64,000 nt of DNA from Streptomyces sp. Alt3 (GCF_030719215.1 NZ_CP120983.1:2666001-2730000), one strand, 5' to 3'; shown: positions 9,901 to 18,959, counted from the first letter of the stretch. The notes: a model not told the origin generated them from the letters alone. Translations and numbers: made by a program.

Positions 9901-10768
9901 GCGTACCGACGCCGAGGCGGCGGCGGAGGAACTGCGCGCGGAGGCCCGTCAGGAGGCCGACCGGCTGCTGGACGAGGCGCGGGAGTCCGCGGCCAAGCGC
10001 CGGGCGGACGCCGCCGAACAGGCCGACCAGCTCGTCGAGAAGGCTCAGGAGGAGGCGCTGCGCGCCGCCACCGAGGCCGAGGAGCAGGCCGACCGGATGG
10101 TGGGCGCCGCCCGCAACGAGGCCGTCCGGATCACCTCCGAGGCCACGGTCGAGGGCAACTCCCTGGTGGAACGGGCCCGTACGGACGCGGACGAGCTGCT
10201 CGTCGGCGCCCGCCGGGACTCCACCGCGACCCGGGAGCGGGCGGAGGAGCTCAGGACCCGGATCGAGGGGGAGATCGAGGAACTGCACGAGCGCGCCCGG
10301 CGCGAGACCTCCGAGCAGATGAAGACGGCCGGCGAGCGCGTCGACAAGCTGATGAAGGCGGCGACGGAACAGCGGGCGGAGGCCGAGGCCAAGGCCAAGG
10401 AGCTGCTGTCGGACGCGAATTCGGAGGCGAGCAAGGTCCGTATCGCCGCCGTCAAGCGCGCCGAGTCGCTCCTCAAGGAGGCCGAGACCAAGAAGGCCGA
10501 GCTGACCAGGGTGGCCGAGAAGCTCCGCGCCGACGCGGAGGCCGAGGCGACGCAGATGGTCGACGAGGGCCGTCGGGAGCTGGACCTGCTGGTCCGCAGG
10601 CGCGAGGACATCAATACGGAGATCTCCCGTGTCCAGGACGTCCTGGAGGCGTTGGAATCTTTCGAGGCTCCGGGCGGAACGGGCAAGGCGTCGGGCGGCG
10701 GAGCCCCGGGCGTCAAGGCCGGTGCGTCGGCGGGCACCCGGTCGGGTGGCAAGGCGTCGGACGGGTAG
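6974..10768 (+). CDS. scy: Scy, polarity-determinant coiled-coil protein
   Basis: A 1264-aa, almost entirely Ala/Glu/Arg coiled-coil protein. The N-terminus (HLSRFEAEMDRLKTDREKAV, then GYQVEVLRAKLHEARRN) is DivIVA-like; the rest is an uninterrupted series of AEAERLRTEAxxEAxR units, giving the long-period repeats described for Scy. A short Gly/Ser-rich tail ends the protein. In S. coelicolor Scy assembles with DivIVA and FilP at hyphal tips, founding new tips and recruiting ParA. The GTG at 6974 is chosen because MRGYESQ matches the family start as I know it, with GGGA 7 nt upstream. FilP follows, separated by 179 bp, and may have its own promoter. Confidence 0.93.
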   Translation: MRGYESQQSHRADDDHLSRFEAEMDRLKTDREKAVQHAEDLGYQVEVLRAKLHEARRNLATRPAHDGADIGYQAEQMLRNAQIQAEQMRTDAERELREARAQTQRILQEHAEHQARLQAELHAEAVQRRQRLDQELAERRQTVESHVNENVAWAEQLRARTESQARRLLDESRTEAEQSLAAARAETARLADETRRRLNSEAESARGEAEATLLRARRDAERLLEAASSQAQEATSHAEQLRSTATAETQQTRQQTAELNRTAEQRTQEAETRLREARLEAEKVLSEAKEAAAKRLAGAESQNEQRTRTAKSEIARLVGEATEQAETLKEEAEQALVDARAKAERVVAEAAEKARTLAAEDAAAQLAKAARSAEEVLTKASEDARSTTRAAGEEADRIRREAEAEADRLRGEAAEQADQLKGAAKDDTKEYRAKTVELQEEARRLRGEAEQLRSEAVAEGERIRGEARREAVQQLEEGARTAEELLTEAKSDAEELRTSANAESERVRTEAAERAATLRKQAEEALERSRAEAEKLRAEAEEQATALTAAAEKAAEELREETERGVETRKAEAAEELTRLHTEAESRVTAAEEALGEARTEAERIRRETGEESERLRAEAAERVRTLQEQATTEAERLRTEAAADAARSRAEGETVAVRLRSEAAAEAERLKTEAQEKADRVRSEAAAAAERVGTEAAEALAAAQEEANRRRRAAEEALGSARAEAEQERERAREQSEELLASARKRVEEAQAEAQRLVEEAESRAAELVSAAEQTAQQVRDSVAGLQEQAEEEITGLRSAAEHVAERTKSEAQEEADRVRSDAYAERERASEDATRIRQVAHEESEAAKALAERTVSEAIAESEKLRSDTSEYSQRVRTEASDALASAEQDASRARADAREDANRIRSEAAAQADRLMAEATNESERVRTEAAEQSERFVGEATDEAERLRAEAAQTVGAAQEHAARTREEAERLRTDAEAAAEELRAEARQEADRLLDEARESAAKRRADAAEQADQLVEKAQEEALRAATEAEEQADRMVGAARNEAVRITSEATVEGNSLVERARTDADELLVGARRDSTATRERAEELRTRIEGEIEELHERARRETSEQMKTAGERVDKLMKAATEQRAEAEAKAKELLSDANSEASKVRIAAVKRAESLLKEAETKKAELTRVAEKLRADAEAEATQMVDEGRRELDLLVRRREDINTEISRVQDVLEALESFEAPGGTGKASGGGAPGVKAGASAGTRSGGKASDG

Positions 10769-10880
10769 CGGCCGGCTCATGTATTTCGCCATGAACATTC
10801 AACCCTTCGGATCACAAGCCCTCCGGGGGTCAGCCACTCAAAAGGGGTGTCATTCTCCATACCAAAGCGGCATCTTCACG

Positions 10881-10907
10881 TTGACACGCCGCTCAGGCCC
10901 CTAGGAT
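10881..10907 (+). promoter_or_regulatory. Possible filP promoter
   Basis: TTGACA at 10881-10886 is a consensus -35 hexamer. The best -10 candidate, TAGGAT at 10902-10907, gives a 15-bp spacer, shorter than ideal, so the -10 assignment is weak. It sits 41 bp upstream of the filP ATG in an otherwise AT-richer gap. Confidence 0.35.
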
Positions 10908-10947
10908 TCCCTCTAACACCTCACCGGTCTCATTCGACAGGAACCCC

Positions 10948-11886
10948 ATGAGCGACCCTTCCTCCCCCTTCGGCTTCGAGCTCGTGCGACGTGGATACGA
11001 CCGCGGTCAGGTGGACGACCGCATTACCAAACTCGTCGCCGACCGTGACAGCGCGCTCGCCCGCATCACCTCTCTGGAAAAGCGCATCGAGGAGCTCCAT
11101 CTCGAGACGCAGAACGCCCAGGCCCAGGTCAACGACGCCGAGCCGTCGTACGCCGGGCTCGGCGCGCGCGTCGAGAAGATCCTCCGCCTCGCCGAGGAGG
11201 AGGCGAAGGACCTGCGTGAGGAGGCCCGCCGCGCGGCCGAGCAGCACCGCGAGCTGGCCGAGTCGGCCGCCCAGCAGGTGCGCAACGACGCGGAGACCTT
11301 CGCCGCGGAGCGCAAGTCGAAGGCCGAGGACGAGGGCGTCCGTATCGTCGAGAAGGCCAAGGGCGAGGCGACCACGCTGCGCTCCGACGCCCAGAAGGAC
11401 GCCCAGCAGAAGCGCGAGGAGGCGGACGCCCTCTTCGAGGAGACCCGCGCCAAGGCCGCCCAGGCCGCCGCGGACTTCGAGACGAACCTCGCCAAGCGCC
11501 GTGAGCAGTCGGAGCGCGACCTCGCGTCCCGTCAGGCGAAGGCCGAGAAGCGCCTCGCCGAGATCGAGCACCGCGCCGAGCAGCTCCGCCTGGAGGCGGA
11601 GAAGCTCCGCACGGACGCCGAGCGCCGGGCCCGCCAGACGGTGGAGACCGCTCAGCGCCAGGCCGAGGACATCGTGGCCGACGCGAACGCCAAGGCCGAC
11701 CGGATCCGCAGCGAGTCGGAGCGCGAGCTGGCGGCGCTCACCAACCGCCGCGACTCGATCAACGCCCAGCTGACCAACGTCCGCGAGATGCTGGCCACGC
11801 TGACGGGTGCCGCGGTCGCCGCCGCCGGCTCCCCGGCCGAGGACGAGTCCGCCACCCGTGGGGTCCCCGCCCAGCAGACCCGCTGA
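10948..11886 (+). CDS. filP: FilP, intermediate-filament-like coiled-coil protein
   Basis: A 312-aa cytoskeletal protein that forms filaments giving hyphae mechanical stiffness and that interacts with DivIVA and Scy. The N-terminus GFELVRRGYDRGQVDDRITKL is the DivIVA-like head; residues about 25-275 are coiled coil rich in Ala/Glu/Arg, with a short globular LTNRRDSINAQLTNVREML segment and a tail. An AGGA Shine-Dalgarno lies 6 nt before the ATG. Adjacent to scy, as in other Streptomyces. Confidence 0.93.
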   Translation: MSDPSSPFGFELVRRGYDRGQVDDRITKLVADRDSALARITSLEKRIEELHLETQNAQAQVNDAEPSYAGLGARVEKILRLAEEEAKDLREEARRAAEQHRELAESAAQQVRNDAETFAAERKSKAEDEGVRIVEKAKGEATTLRSDAQKDAQQKREEADALFEETRAKAAQAAADFETNLAKRREQSERDLASRQAKAEKRLAEIEHRAEQLRLEAEKLRTDAERRARQTVETAQRQAEDIVADANAKADRIRSESERELAALTNRRDSINAQLTNVREMLATLTGAAVAAAGSPAEDESATRGVPAQQTR

Positions 11887-11975
11887 GCAGGGTTACGTAC
11901 ATCAGCTGTACCGCTTGCGCGCCCGGTTCCGCCTTTGTGGTGGCGCCGGGCGCGCGGCCGTTCTAGCGTGAGCGC

Positions 11976-12983
11976 ATGATCGAGCTCGACGGCCTCACCA
12001 AACGTTTCGGCAACAAGGTTGCCGTCGACCATCTGTCATGCCGGGTCAGACCGGGAATGGTGACGGGATTCCTCGGCCCGAACGGGGCGGGCAAGTCCAC
12101 GACCATGCGGATGATGCTCGGCCTCGACAACCCGACCAGCGGCACGGTCCGGATCGACGGCCGGCACTACCGCGACCTCCAGGAACCGCTCAAGCACATC
12201 GGGGCCCTGCTGGACGCCAAGTCGATGCACGGCGGGCGCAGCGCGTACAACAACCTCCTGTGTCTCGCCCAGAGCAACAGCATCCCGGCGAGCCGGGTCT
12301 CCCACGTGCTGGACACGGTCGGCCTGAGCGCGGTGGCGAAGAAGAAGTCCAAGGGCTTCTCGCTCGGCATGGGCCAGCGGCTGGGCATCGCGGCGGCGCT
12401 GCTCGGCGACCCGGAGATCCTGATGTTCGACGAACCCGTCAACGGGCTGGACCCGGAGGGGATCCACTGGATCAGGAATCTGATGAAGACGCTCGCGGCG
12501 GAAGGCCGGACGATCTTCGTCTCCTCGCACCTGATGAGTGAGATGGCGCTGACCGCGGATCACCTGATCGTCATCGGTCAGGGCAAGCTGCTCGCGGACA
12601 CCTCGATGGCCGACTTCATCCACAGGAACTCCCGGAGCTTCGTGCGGATGCGTTCACCGGAACAGGAGCGGCTGCGCGATCTGCTGCACACGGAGGGCGT
12701 CGTCGCGGTCGAGTCGGGCAACGGGACGCTGGAGATCGACGGCGAGACACCCGAGCGGCTCGGGGAGCTCGCCGGCCGGCACGGGATCGTGCTGCACGAG
12801 CTCAGTGCCCAGCGGGCCTCCCTGGAGGAGGCCTTCATGCAGATGACGGCGGGTTCCGTGGAGTACCACGCCCATTCCGACCGCGACGGTGCCCCGCCAC
12901 CGCCCGCGGGCCCGCAGTGGGGCGAGCAGTGGAACCAGCAGCAGCCCGGCGACACGGCCGGCGACCGTACGACGGGGGTGTGA
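11976..12983 (+). CDS. ABC transporter ATP-binding protein (first pair)
   Basis: A 335-aa ATPase with Walker A GPNGAGKST (34-42), signature-like SLGMGQRLGIAAALL, Walker B ILMFDEPVNGLDPEG and a switch His in SSHLMSEM. The C-terminal about 100 residues extend beyond the ATPase core and end in a Pro/Gln-rich tail. The ABC-2 permease follows 3 nt after the stop, so they form one unit. The class (drug/antibiotic or lantibiotic-like exporters) is inferred from family only; the substrate is unknown. Confidence 0.9.
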   Translation: MIELDGLTKRFGNKVAVDHLSCRVRPGMVTGFLGPNGAGKSTTMRMMLGLDNPTSGTVRIDGRHYRDLQEPLKHIGALLDAKSMHGGRSAYNNLLCLAQSNSIPASRVSHVLDTVGLSAVAKKKSKGFSLGMGQRLGIAAALLGDPEILMFDEPVNGLDPEGIHWIRNLMKTLAAEGRTIFVSSHLMSEMALTADHLIVIGQGKLLADTSMADFIHRNSRSFVRMRSPEQERLRDLLHTEGVVAVESGNGTLEIDGETPERLGELAGRHGIVLHELSAQRASLEEAFMQMTAGSVEYHAHSDRDGAPPPPAGPQWGEQWNQQQPGDTAGDRTTGV

Positions 12984-12986
12984 GCG

Positions 12987-13766
12987 ATGGCATCGGTACC
13001 AGCGGTCCTGAATTCCGAGTGGACCAAGATCCGTACGGTCTCGTCGACCACCTGGACGCTGATCTGCGCGTTCCTCGTGACCGTCGCCATGGGCGCGGCG
13101 CTGAGCGCCCTGCTGAACAGCCAGTTCGACGACCTCTCCGCCGCCGAGCAGGCCACCTTCGACCCGACGTTCGTGAGCTTCTCCGGCATGGTCCTGGGGC
13201 AGCTGGCGATGGTCGTCTTCGGCGTGCTCGTGGTGGGCACCGAGTACAGCTCGGGCATGATCCGCACCTCGCTGGCGGCCGTGCCGCAGCGCGGTTCGTT
13301 CCTCTTCAGCAAGATCGCGGTCGCGGGTGTCCTGGCGCTGGTGGTCGGCCTCGCCACCAGCTTCGTGACCTTCTTCCTCAGCCAGGCCCTGCTGGGCGAC
13401 CGCGGCACGGACATCGGCGCGGAGAACGTGCTGCGCGCGGTCGTCGGCGGCGGTATCTACATGGGCCTGATCGCGGTCTTCTCGATGGGCGTGGCCACGA
13501 TGCTGCGCAGCTCCATGCTGTCGCTGGGCATCCTGATGCCGTTCTTCTTCCTGGTCTCGCAGATCCTCTCCGCGGTCCCGGGCGCCAAGAGCGTGGCCCG
13601 GTACTTCCCCGACCAGGCCGGGTCCAAGATCCTGCAGGTGGTTCCCGACGCCATGAACAGCGACCCGGCGCCGTACGGGCCGTGGGCCGGGCTCGGGATC
13701 ATGGCGCTGTGGGTGGTGGCCGCGCTGATCGGCGGGTACCTCGTGCTGAAGAAGCGCGACGCCTGA
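12987..13766 (+). CDS. ABC-2 type permease (first pair)
   Basis: A 259-aa membrane protein with about six hydrophobic segments, beginning LNSEWTKIRTVSSTTWTL, the conserved start of this ABC-2 permease family, followed by the VVGTEYSSGMIRTSLAAVPQR loop. It partners the ATPase encoded just upstream. A GAG-rich sequence before the ATG overlaps the upstream stop region. Confidence 0.9.
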   Translation: MASVPAVLNSEWTKIRTVSSTTWTLICAFLVTVAMGAALSALLNSQFDDLSAAEQATFDPTFVSFSGMVLGQLAMVVFGVLVVGTEYSSGMIRTSLAAVPQRGSFLFSKIAVAGVLALVVGLATSFVTFFLSQALLGDRGTDIGAENVLRAVVGGGIYMGLIAVFSMGVATMLRSSMLSLGILMPFFFLVSQILSAVPGAKSVARYFPDQAGSKILQVVPDAMNSDPAPYGPWAGLGIMALWVVAALIGGYLVLKKRDA

Positions 13767-13902
13767 GCACCGTCCGGACCCCGGCGCTCCGCTCGACGAC
13801 TTGGCCGGAACCGCCCGAGGCTGGTTATCCTCCTAACTCTTGACGGGGGCGCGCGGCAGGAGGCCTGGGCCCCGACGACGTATGAGTCGATGGGGCTGGA
13901 GA

Positions 13903-15036
13903 ATGATCGAGGCAGTCGGCCTGACCAAGCGCTACGGCGCGAAGACGGCCGTGCACAACCTTTCCTTCCAGGTGCGGCCCGGGGCCGTGACGGGGTTCCT
14001 CGGTCCCAACGGGTCGGGCAAGTCCACCACCATGCGCATGATGCTGGGCCTGGACCGTCCGACGTCCGGACACGTGACGATCGGCGGGCATGCCTTCCGC
14101 AGCCTGCCCAACGCCCCGCGCCAGGTGGGGGCGCTGCTCGACGCCAAGGCCGTGCACGGCGGGCGCAGCGCCCGTAACCACCTGCTGAGCCTGGCGCAGC
14201 TGGCGGGCATCCCGGTGGCCCGGGTGGACGAGGTCCTCGGTGTCGTCGGACTGCAGGACGTCGCGAAGAAGCGGTCCAAGGGCTTCTCCCTGGGGATGGG
14301 CCAGCGGCTCGGGATCGCGGCGGCGCTGCTCGGCGACCCGCAGGTGCTGCTCTTCGACGAGCCGGTCAACGGACTCGACCCGGAGGGCATCCTCTGGGTC
14401 AGGAACCTGATGAAGCGGCTGGCGTCGGAAGGCCGCACGGTCTTCGTCTCCAGCCATCTGATGAGCGAGATGGCCCTCACCGCCGACCATCTGATCGTGA
14501 TCGGCCGCGGGCAGCTCCTCTCCGACATGAGCGTCACCGACTTCATCTCGGCGAACTCCGCCGACTTCGCCCGGGTGCGGGTCCCGGCTGACCGGCCGGA
14601 GTACCGGGAGAAGCTGACGGCCTCGCTCACCGAGGCGGGCGGCCAGGTCATGCCGGAGATGGACGGCGCGCTGCGCGTCACCGGGCTCCCGCTGCCCCGG
14701 ATCAGCGATCTGGCGCACGGGGCGGACGTCCGGCTGTGGGAGCTCTCCCCGCACCAGGCCTCGCTGGAGGAGGCGTACATGCGGATGACCCAGGGCGCCG
14801 TGGACTACCGCTCGACGGCGGACGCCAAGGAAGGTCTCCAGCCTCCGCCGCCCGGCTACGGACACCCCGGCCACGAGCAGCAGGGCTACGTGCCCCGGCC
14901 GCCGCCCGAGGTCCCGCAGCAGGGCTGGTACGCGCCGCCGCCCCCGGGACAGAACCCGTACGCCGCCGCTCCGGCACCCGCCCCCGAGCCCACCGCGGAG
15001 CGGACCGGGCGCACGACCGACGAGGACCCCCGATGA
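13903..15036 (+). CDS. ABC transporter ATP-binding protein (second pair)
   Basis: A 377-aa ATPase closely paralogous to the one at 11976. It has Walker A GPNGSGKST, SLGMGQRLGIAAALL, Walker B VLLFDEPVNGLDPEG and SSHLMSEM. The tail after about residue 310 is a Pro/Gln/Tyr-rich extension (for example GYVPRPPPEVPQQGWYAPP). ATG at 13903 is chosen by alignment with the paralogue's MIEL start, although its GGAG is only 1 nt away; ATG at 13882 and TTG at 13840 are in-frame alternatives. The stop overlaps the next ATG (ATGA). Confidence 0.88.
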   Translation: MIEAVGLTKRYGAKTAVHNLSFQVRPGAVTGFLGPNGSGKSTTMRMMLGLDRPTSGHVTIGGHAFRSLPNAPRQVGALLDAKAVHGGRSARNHLLSLAQLAGIPVARVDEVLGVVGLQDVAKKRSKGFSLGMGQRLGIAAALLGDPQVLLFDEPVNGLDPEGILWVRNLMKRLASEGRTVFVSSHLMSEMALTADHLIVIGRGQLLSDMSVTDFISANSADFARVRVPADRPEYREKLTASLTEAGGQVMPEMDGALRVTGLPLPRISDLAHGADVRLWELSPHQASLEEAYMRMTQGAVDYRSTADAKEGLQPPPPGYGHPGHEQQGYVPRPPPEVPQQGWYAPPPPGQNPYAAAPAPAPEPTAERTGRTTDEDPR

Positions 15037-15917
15037 CGATGCCTCCGCCGCCCCCGCAGGAGCAGGCTCCCCCGCAGGCGTACCAGGCTTCTCAGCAGCC
15101 GCAGCAGGGCTGGGGCGCCCCCGCGGGCCCGTACGCCTCTCCGATCCCCGTGCGCACCCCGGGCCTCGGCGACGCGATCGCCTCCGAGTGGACGAAGATC
15201 CGGTCCGTGCGCTCCACGATGTGGACGCTCGGCGTGATGATCGTGCTGCTGCTCGGCATCGGGCTGCTCGTCGCGTTCGTCGTGAGCCTGTCGGACGCCC
15301 CTGCCGATGACGTCCCCGTGCTCACGCTCGGCTTCTTCGGCGTGCTGCTCAGCTCGATCTGTGTGATCACTCTCGGCGTGCTGACCATCGCGTCGGAGTA
15401 CAGCACCGGCATGATCCGGACGACGCTGACCGCCTGCCCGAGCCGGGCGCGGATGCTGATCGCGAAGTCGGTCGTCTTCTTCCTGCTCGCGTTCACGATC
15501 ACGACGGTGACGACCGGGATCGTCGGTGTCCTCCAGACGGCGATGCTCGACGGCGCCACGCCCGACACCGGCCTCTGGGTGCGCTCCACGGTGGGGATCG
15601 GCCTCTACGTCGCCACCCTCGGGCTGCTGTCGCTGGCGGTCGGCACGATCGTGCGGCACTCCGCGGGCGCCATCACGATCATGATCGCGGTGGTGCTGCT
15701 CCCGCTCGTACTGGCGATCTTCATGTTCTCGCCGTCGCTGGCGTCCGTGCAGGAGGCGCTCTTCGAGTGGTCCATCCCCAACCAGATCGGCGCGATCTAC
15801 GAAGTGTCCATGACCTCGTCGGGGCCGACGGGCTGGGAGCCGCTGTGGGCCCTCCTCGGCGTGACCGCGGTGGCCATGGCCGGCGCCTTCGCCGCACTGG
15901 ACCGGCGGGACGTCTGA
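15033..15917 (+). CDS. ABC-2 type permease (second pair)
   Basis: A 294-aa permease, paralogous to the one at 12987. A Pro/Gln-rich cytoplasmic N-terminus of about 45 residues precedes ASEWTKIRSVRSTMWTL and about six membrane helices, with the TIASEYSTGMIRTTLTACPSR loop. Translation is coupled to the ATPase through ATGA. The two tandem pairs look like a duplication; whether they form one mixed or two separate exporters is open. Confidence 0.9.
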   Translation: MTMPPPPPQEQAPPQAYQASQQPQQGWGAPAGPYASPIPVRTPGLGDAIASEWTKIRSVRSTMWTLGVMIVLLLGIGLLVAFVVSLSDAPADDVPVLTLGFFGVLLSSICVITLGVLTIASEYSTGMIRTTLTACPSRARMLIAKSVVFFLLAFTITTVTTGIVGVLQTAMLDGATPDTGLWVRSTVGIGLYVATLGLLSLAVGTIVRHSAGAITIMIAVVLLPLVLAIFMFSPSLASVQEALFEWSIPNQIGAIYEVSMTSSGPTGWEPLWALLGVTAVAMAGAFAALDRRDV

Positions 15918-15920
15918 CCG

Positions 15921-16250
15921 TCAGTGGCGCGGAGCGTTCCTGGACCGCTGCACCCGTGTGGTGCGGCGGTCCTTCGCGTTCCAGCACGCCTTGTGCCAGT
16001 GCCTGCGGTCGTCGATCCCGCCGTACTCCGGCCAGGCCACGAGGTGCGGGACCCCGGACGGGATCTCCTGGTCGCAGCCGGGGCAGCGGTAGCGCTTGCC
16101 CATCGCGCTCGCGCCGCTCACCGGGCGCACCGACCACTCCTCGTCCTGCCAGCTCTCGGTGGCACCGCCCCCGCCGTACCGGCCCCCCGCCTCCGCTGCG
16201 TTGCCGGTGGGACCATCGCCGCCTCGGGGGCGGTTGCGGCGCGGGGACAC
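15921..16250 (-). CDS. Conserved small protein with CxxC/HxxxC zinc-like motif
   Basis: A 109-aa protein. GTG at 16250 is chosen because it has GAGGTG about 7 nt upstream and gives the start VSPRRNRPRG, with a basic disordered N-terminus; the frame stays open to 16403. The C-terminal half, YRCPGCDQEIPSGVPHLVAW then HWHKACW, looks like a small zinc-binding module (Cys-x2-Cys, His, Cys). It ends with basic RTTRVQRSRNAPRH. Convergent with the ABC permease. Conserved in Streptomyces as I recall; function unknown. Confidence 0.75.
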   Translation of the reverse strand: MSPRRNRPRGGDGPTGNAAEAGGRYGGGGATESWQDEEWSVRPVSGASAMGKRYRCPGCDQEIPSGVPHLVAWPEYGGIDDRRHWHKACWNAKDRRTTRVQRSRNAPRH

Positions 16251-16460
16251 GGGACACCTCACGGGGCCGGAACGGACGGACGTCCCGTCCAGCCTAGAGG
16301 CATCGGCTGCGGACCGGAGGCGCCCGAGGTCCCTGAGCAGCGGCGGGGCGGGTGGGTTAGCGGAAAATCGCAACAACTTCGCCGCGGACCGTGCCTTTGG
16401 CACGTGTCAGACGTTGTTGCCGGTAGGGGAGCCGCGTCGGCCGTAAGGAGGCAAGAGGCG

Positions 16461-17492
16461 ATGCGCGTAGGAACATTCGTGTTGGCGGCCCAGTTCCCGG
16501 GCCAGGGGCAGGGCGAGGCCCTGCACCGTGCCGTCAGGTCCGCGGAGGTCGCGGAGGAGTCGGGACTCGATTCCGTCTGGCTGGCGGAACACCACTTCGT
16601 GCCGTACGGGGTGTGCCCGTCCGCCACGACCCTGGCCGCCCTGCTGCTCGGCCGCACCCGCAGGATCCGGGTGGGCACGGCGGTGAGCGTACTGCCGAAC
16701 CAGCACCCGGTCACGCTCGGCGAACAGGCCGCGCTGCTGCACCTGACCAGCGGCGGGCGCTTCTCCCTCGGGGTCGGGCGCGGTGGTCCGTGGGTCGACC
16801 TGGAGGTGTTCGGCGGCGGGCTCGACGCGTACGAGAAGGGCTTCCCCGAGGCACTGGAGCTGCTTCTGGAGTGGCTGGACAAACCACGGGTGGCGGGCGG
16901 CGGGGAGCGTTACGGCTTCCGCGAGGTCGCCGTGGTGCCCCGGGCCGACGAACTCCTCGGGGACGGTCCGCCGGGCCCCGAGGTGATCGTCGCCTGCACG
17001 TCGCCGAAAAGCGTGAAACTCGCCGCTGAAAAGGGTTTGCCGATGCTGCTCGGGATGCACTGCGGCGACGAGGAGAAGGCGGACATGGTCGCCCTGTGGC
17101 GATCGGCCGCGCGGGAGGCCGGTCAGCCGGCGGAGGTCGCGGAGCGGGTAGCACATGTGTCCGCAGGGGTGGCGCAGATCGCCGACCGTCCAGCCGACGC
17201 CGTGGAGACGCTCGTGAAGACGATGCCGGGCTGGCTGCGGCAGGGGCTCGACGCCCATGTGACGGTCGACGGCCGCCACCGGGTCATGCGGGACCCCGTG
17301 GCGTACACGGAGTTCCTGTGCGGTCTGCATCCGGTGGGGCCGCCCCGTCTCGCCGCGGACCGGCTGGCGGCCACGGCGGAGCGCACGGGCATCACCCGCT
17401 TCGCCCTCATGGTGGAGGGGTCGGGCGATCTCGCGGCGACGGAGACGAATGTGCAGCGGCTGGGCACGGAAGTGCTGCCGTTGCTGGAGTGA
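16461..17492 (+). CDS. LLM-class flavin-dependent oxidoreductase
   Basis: A 343-aa bacterial-luciferase-like monooxygenase with a TIM-barrel fold using reduced flavin or F420. Recognisable elements are MRVGTFVLAAQFPGQ, SVWLAEHHFVPYG, RIRVGTAVSVLPNQHPV and GRFSLGVGRGGP. ATG at 16461 follows GAGG at 16455. The substrate cannot be named. It stands alone between two convergent or divergent small genes. Confidence 0.88.
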   Translation: MRVGTFVLAAQFPGQGQGEALHRAVRSAEVAEESGLDSVWLAEHHFVPYGVCPSATTLAALLLGRTRRIRVGTAVSVLPNQHPVTLGEQAALLHLTSGGRFSLGVGRGGPWVDLEVFGGGLDAYEKGFPEALELLLEWLDKPRVAGGGERYGFREVAVVPRADELLGDGPPGPEVIVACTSPKSVKLAAEKGLPMLLGMHCGDEEKADMVALWRSAAREAGQPAEVAERVAHVSAGVAQIADRPADAVETLVKTMPGWLRQGLDAHVTVDGRHRVMRDPVAYTEFLCGLHPVGPPRLAADRLAATAERTGITRFALMVEGSGDLAATETNVQRLGTEVLPLLE

Positions 17493-17589
17493 CCCGTTCA
17501 CGCTGGTGGTCCTGGTGGTGCGGTGGTGCGGGAGCTGCCGCCCCGGAGCCAGTTGCACCTCCCGCGGCCCGAAGCGGCAGCAGAAGCGT

Positions 17590-17982
17590 TCAGCAGTCCC
17601 GAAGTTCGGGCGACTGGTTGAGCAACTGGCCCCTCACCGAGGTGAATCGGGCCAGGCGCTCGTCGACCGAGGCGTCCAGCGGGAACACCGCGACGCGGTG
17701 GCAGTTCTGGAATGCGAGACGCACCCCGAAGTGCCGCTGCAGCGCGCCGCGTATCGCATCACTCGCGAGCGCACGCAGCAGCTGACCACGTGCCTGCTCG
17801 TCCGGCGGCGGCGTCTGGTTGTCGGCGAACTGTCCGCCGTCGACCTTCAGCTGGGCCACCAGAGAGCTGATCATCTCCCATGCGTAGGGCAGGGAGGTCC
17901 GGACGCAGTCGACGAAGTCGGCTTCGTCGACCTCGCCTCGCTCGGCCTGTTCCAACAGCGCCGGTGAGACGTCGAGCGACAT
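17590..17982 (-). CDS. SCO5389-family conserved protein
   Basis: A 130-aa acidic protein starting MSLDVSPALLEQAERGEVDE, with the conserved blocks DFVDCVRTSLPYAWEMISSLV, DNQTPPPDEQARGQLLRALA and FQNCHRVAVFPLDAS. ATG at 17982 has GGAGA 6 nt upstream; upstream in-frame starts up to 18156 lack such a site. This is a Streptomyces family named for the S. coelicolor member; function unknown. Divergent from nucS. Confidence 0.8.
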   Translation of the reverse strand: MSLDVSPALLEQAERGEVDEADFVDCVRTSLPYAWEMISSLVAQLKVDGGQFADNQTPPPDEQARGQLLRALASDAIRGALQRHFGVRLAFQNCHRVAVFPLDASVDERLARFTSVRGQLLNQSPELRDC

Positions 17983-18239
17983 GGGTTCTCCTCTCGCGAC
18001 CCCGACGGGTGGCCGGGGCCTTACGGGCAGGGCAGGGTGGCGACGCTGCGTACACAGACGGCGACCTCCTGCTTCCACGGTAAGGGCGCAGTCCAGGCCG
18101 CACCAGGAGATTGGGAACACAACCGGCCAATAACGAACGGTCGCAAAGAGGGGCAAGCCCGATCCGTGTGCTTCCAGGGGCTGCCGGGACGGGTCCGCGA
18201 ATCGCGTGGACCATGAATCGTCGAGTAGCGTTGCCGACC

Positions 18240-18911
18240 ATGCGTCTCGTCATCGCCCGTTGCTCCGTCGACTACGCGGGCCGGCTCACTGCCCACCTGC
18301 CCTCCGCCCCCCGTCTGATCCTGGTGAAGGCGGACGGCAGCGTCTCGATCCACGCCGACGACCGGGCGTACAAACCTCTCAACTGGATGTCCCCGCCGTG
18401 CACCCTCAAGGAGGGAGCCGACGACAACGAGGGCGTCTGGACCGTGGTGAACAAAGCGGGCGAGAAACTGATCATCACCATGGAGGAGATCCTTCATGAC
18501 TCGTCCCATGAGCTGGGTGTCGACCCGGGGCTCATCAAGGACGGTGTGGAGGCGCATCTCCAGGAGCTGCTCGCCGACCGCATCGAGACGATCGGTGAGG
18601 GTTACACCCTGATCCGCCGCGAGTACCCGACCGCGATCGGCCCGGTCGACATCCTCTGCCGGGACGCGGACGGCGCGACGGTGGCCGTGGAGCTGAAGCG
18701 GCGGGGCGACATCGACGGTGTGGAGCAGCTGACCCGTTATCTGGAGCTGCTCAACCGCGACCCGCATCTGGCCCCGGTGCGGGGTGTGTTCGCGGCACAG
18801 GAGATCAAGCCGCAGGCCCGGGTGCTGGCGACGGACCGCGGGATCGGCTGCCTGGTCCTCGACTACGACGCGATGCGCGGCATCGAGGACGACAAGCTGC
18901 GGTTGTTCTGA
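18240..18911 (+). CDS. nucS: Endonuclease NucS (mismatch-specific)
   Basis: A 223-aa nuclease which, in actinobacteria lacking MutS/MutL, cuts both strands at mismatches and keeps mutation rate low. The N-terminal beta domain is followed by the PD-(D/E)xK nuclease domain with Asp137 (GPVDILC), Glu151 and Lys153 (VAVELKRR). The terminal DDKLRLF is the beta-clamp-binding tail. ATG at 18240 begins [16 protein letters not shown], the family start. Full length, all catalytic residues visible. Confidence 0.95.
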   Translation: MRLVIARCSVDYAGRLTAHLPSAPRLILVKADGSVSIHADDRAYKPLNWMSPPCTLKEGADDNEGVWTVVNKAGEKLIITMEEILHDSSHELGVDPGLIKDGVEAHLQELLADRIETIGEGYTLIRREYPTAIGPVDILCRDADGATVAVELKRRGDIDGVEQLTRYLELLNRDPHLAPVRGVFAAQEIKPQARVLATDRGIGCLVLDYDAMRGIEDDKLRLF

Positions 18912-18959
18912 CCCGAGGAGGCGCCGTGGGATTCCCCGGGGCGCGACGGACATGAGAAA

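Noticed and set aside
6974..10768. CRISPR-like periodic repeats
   Set aside because: The repeats are imperfect, in frame and encode coiled coil; there are no spacers of uniform length and no cas genes.
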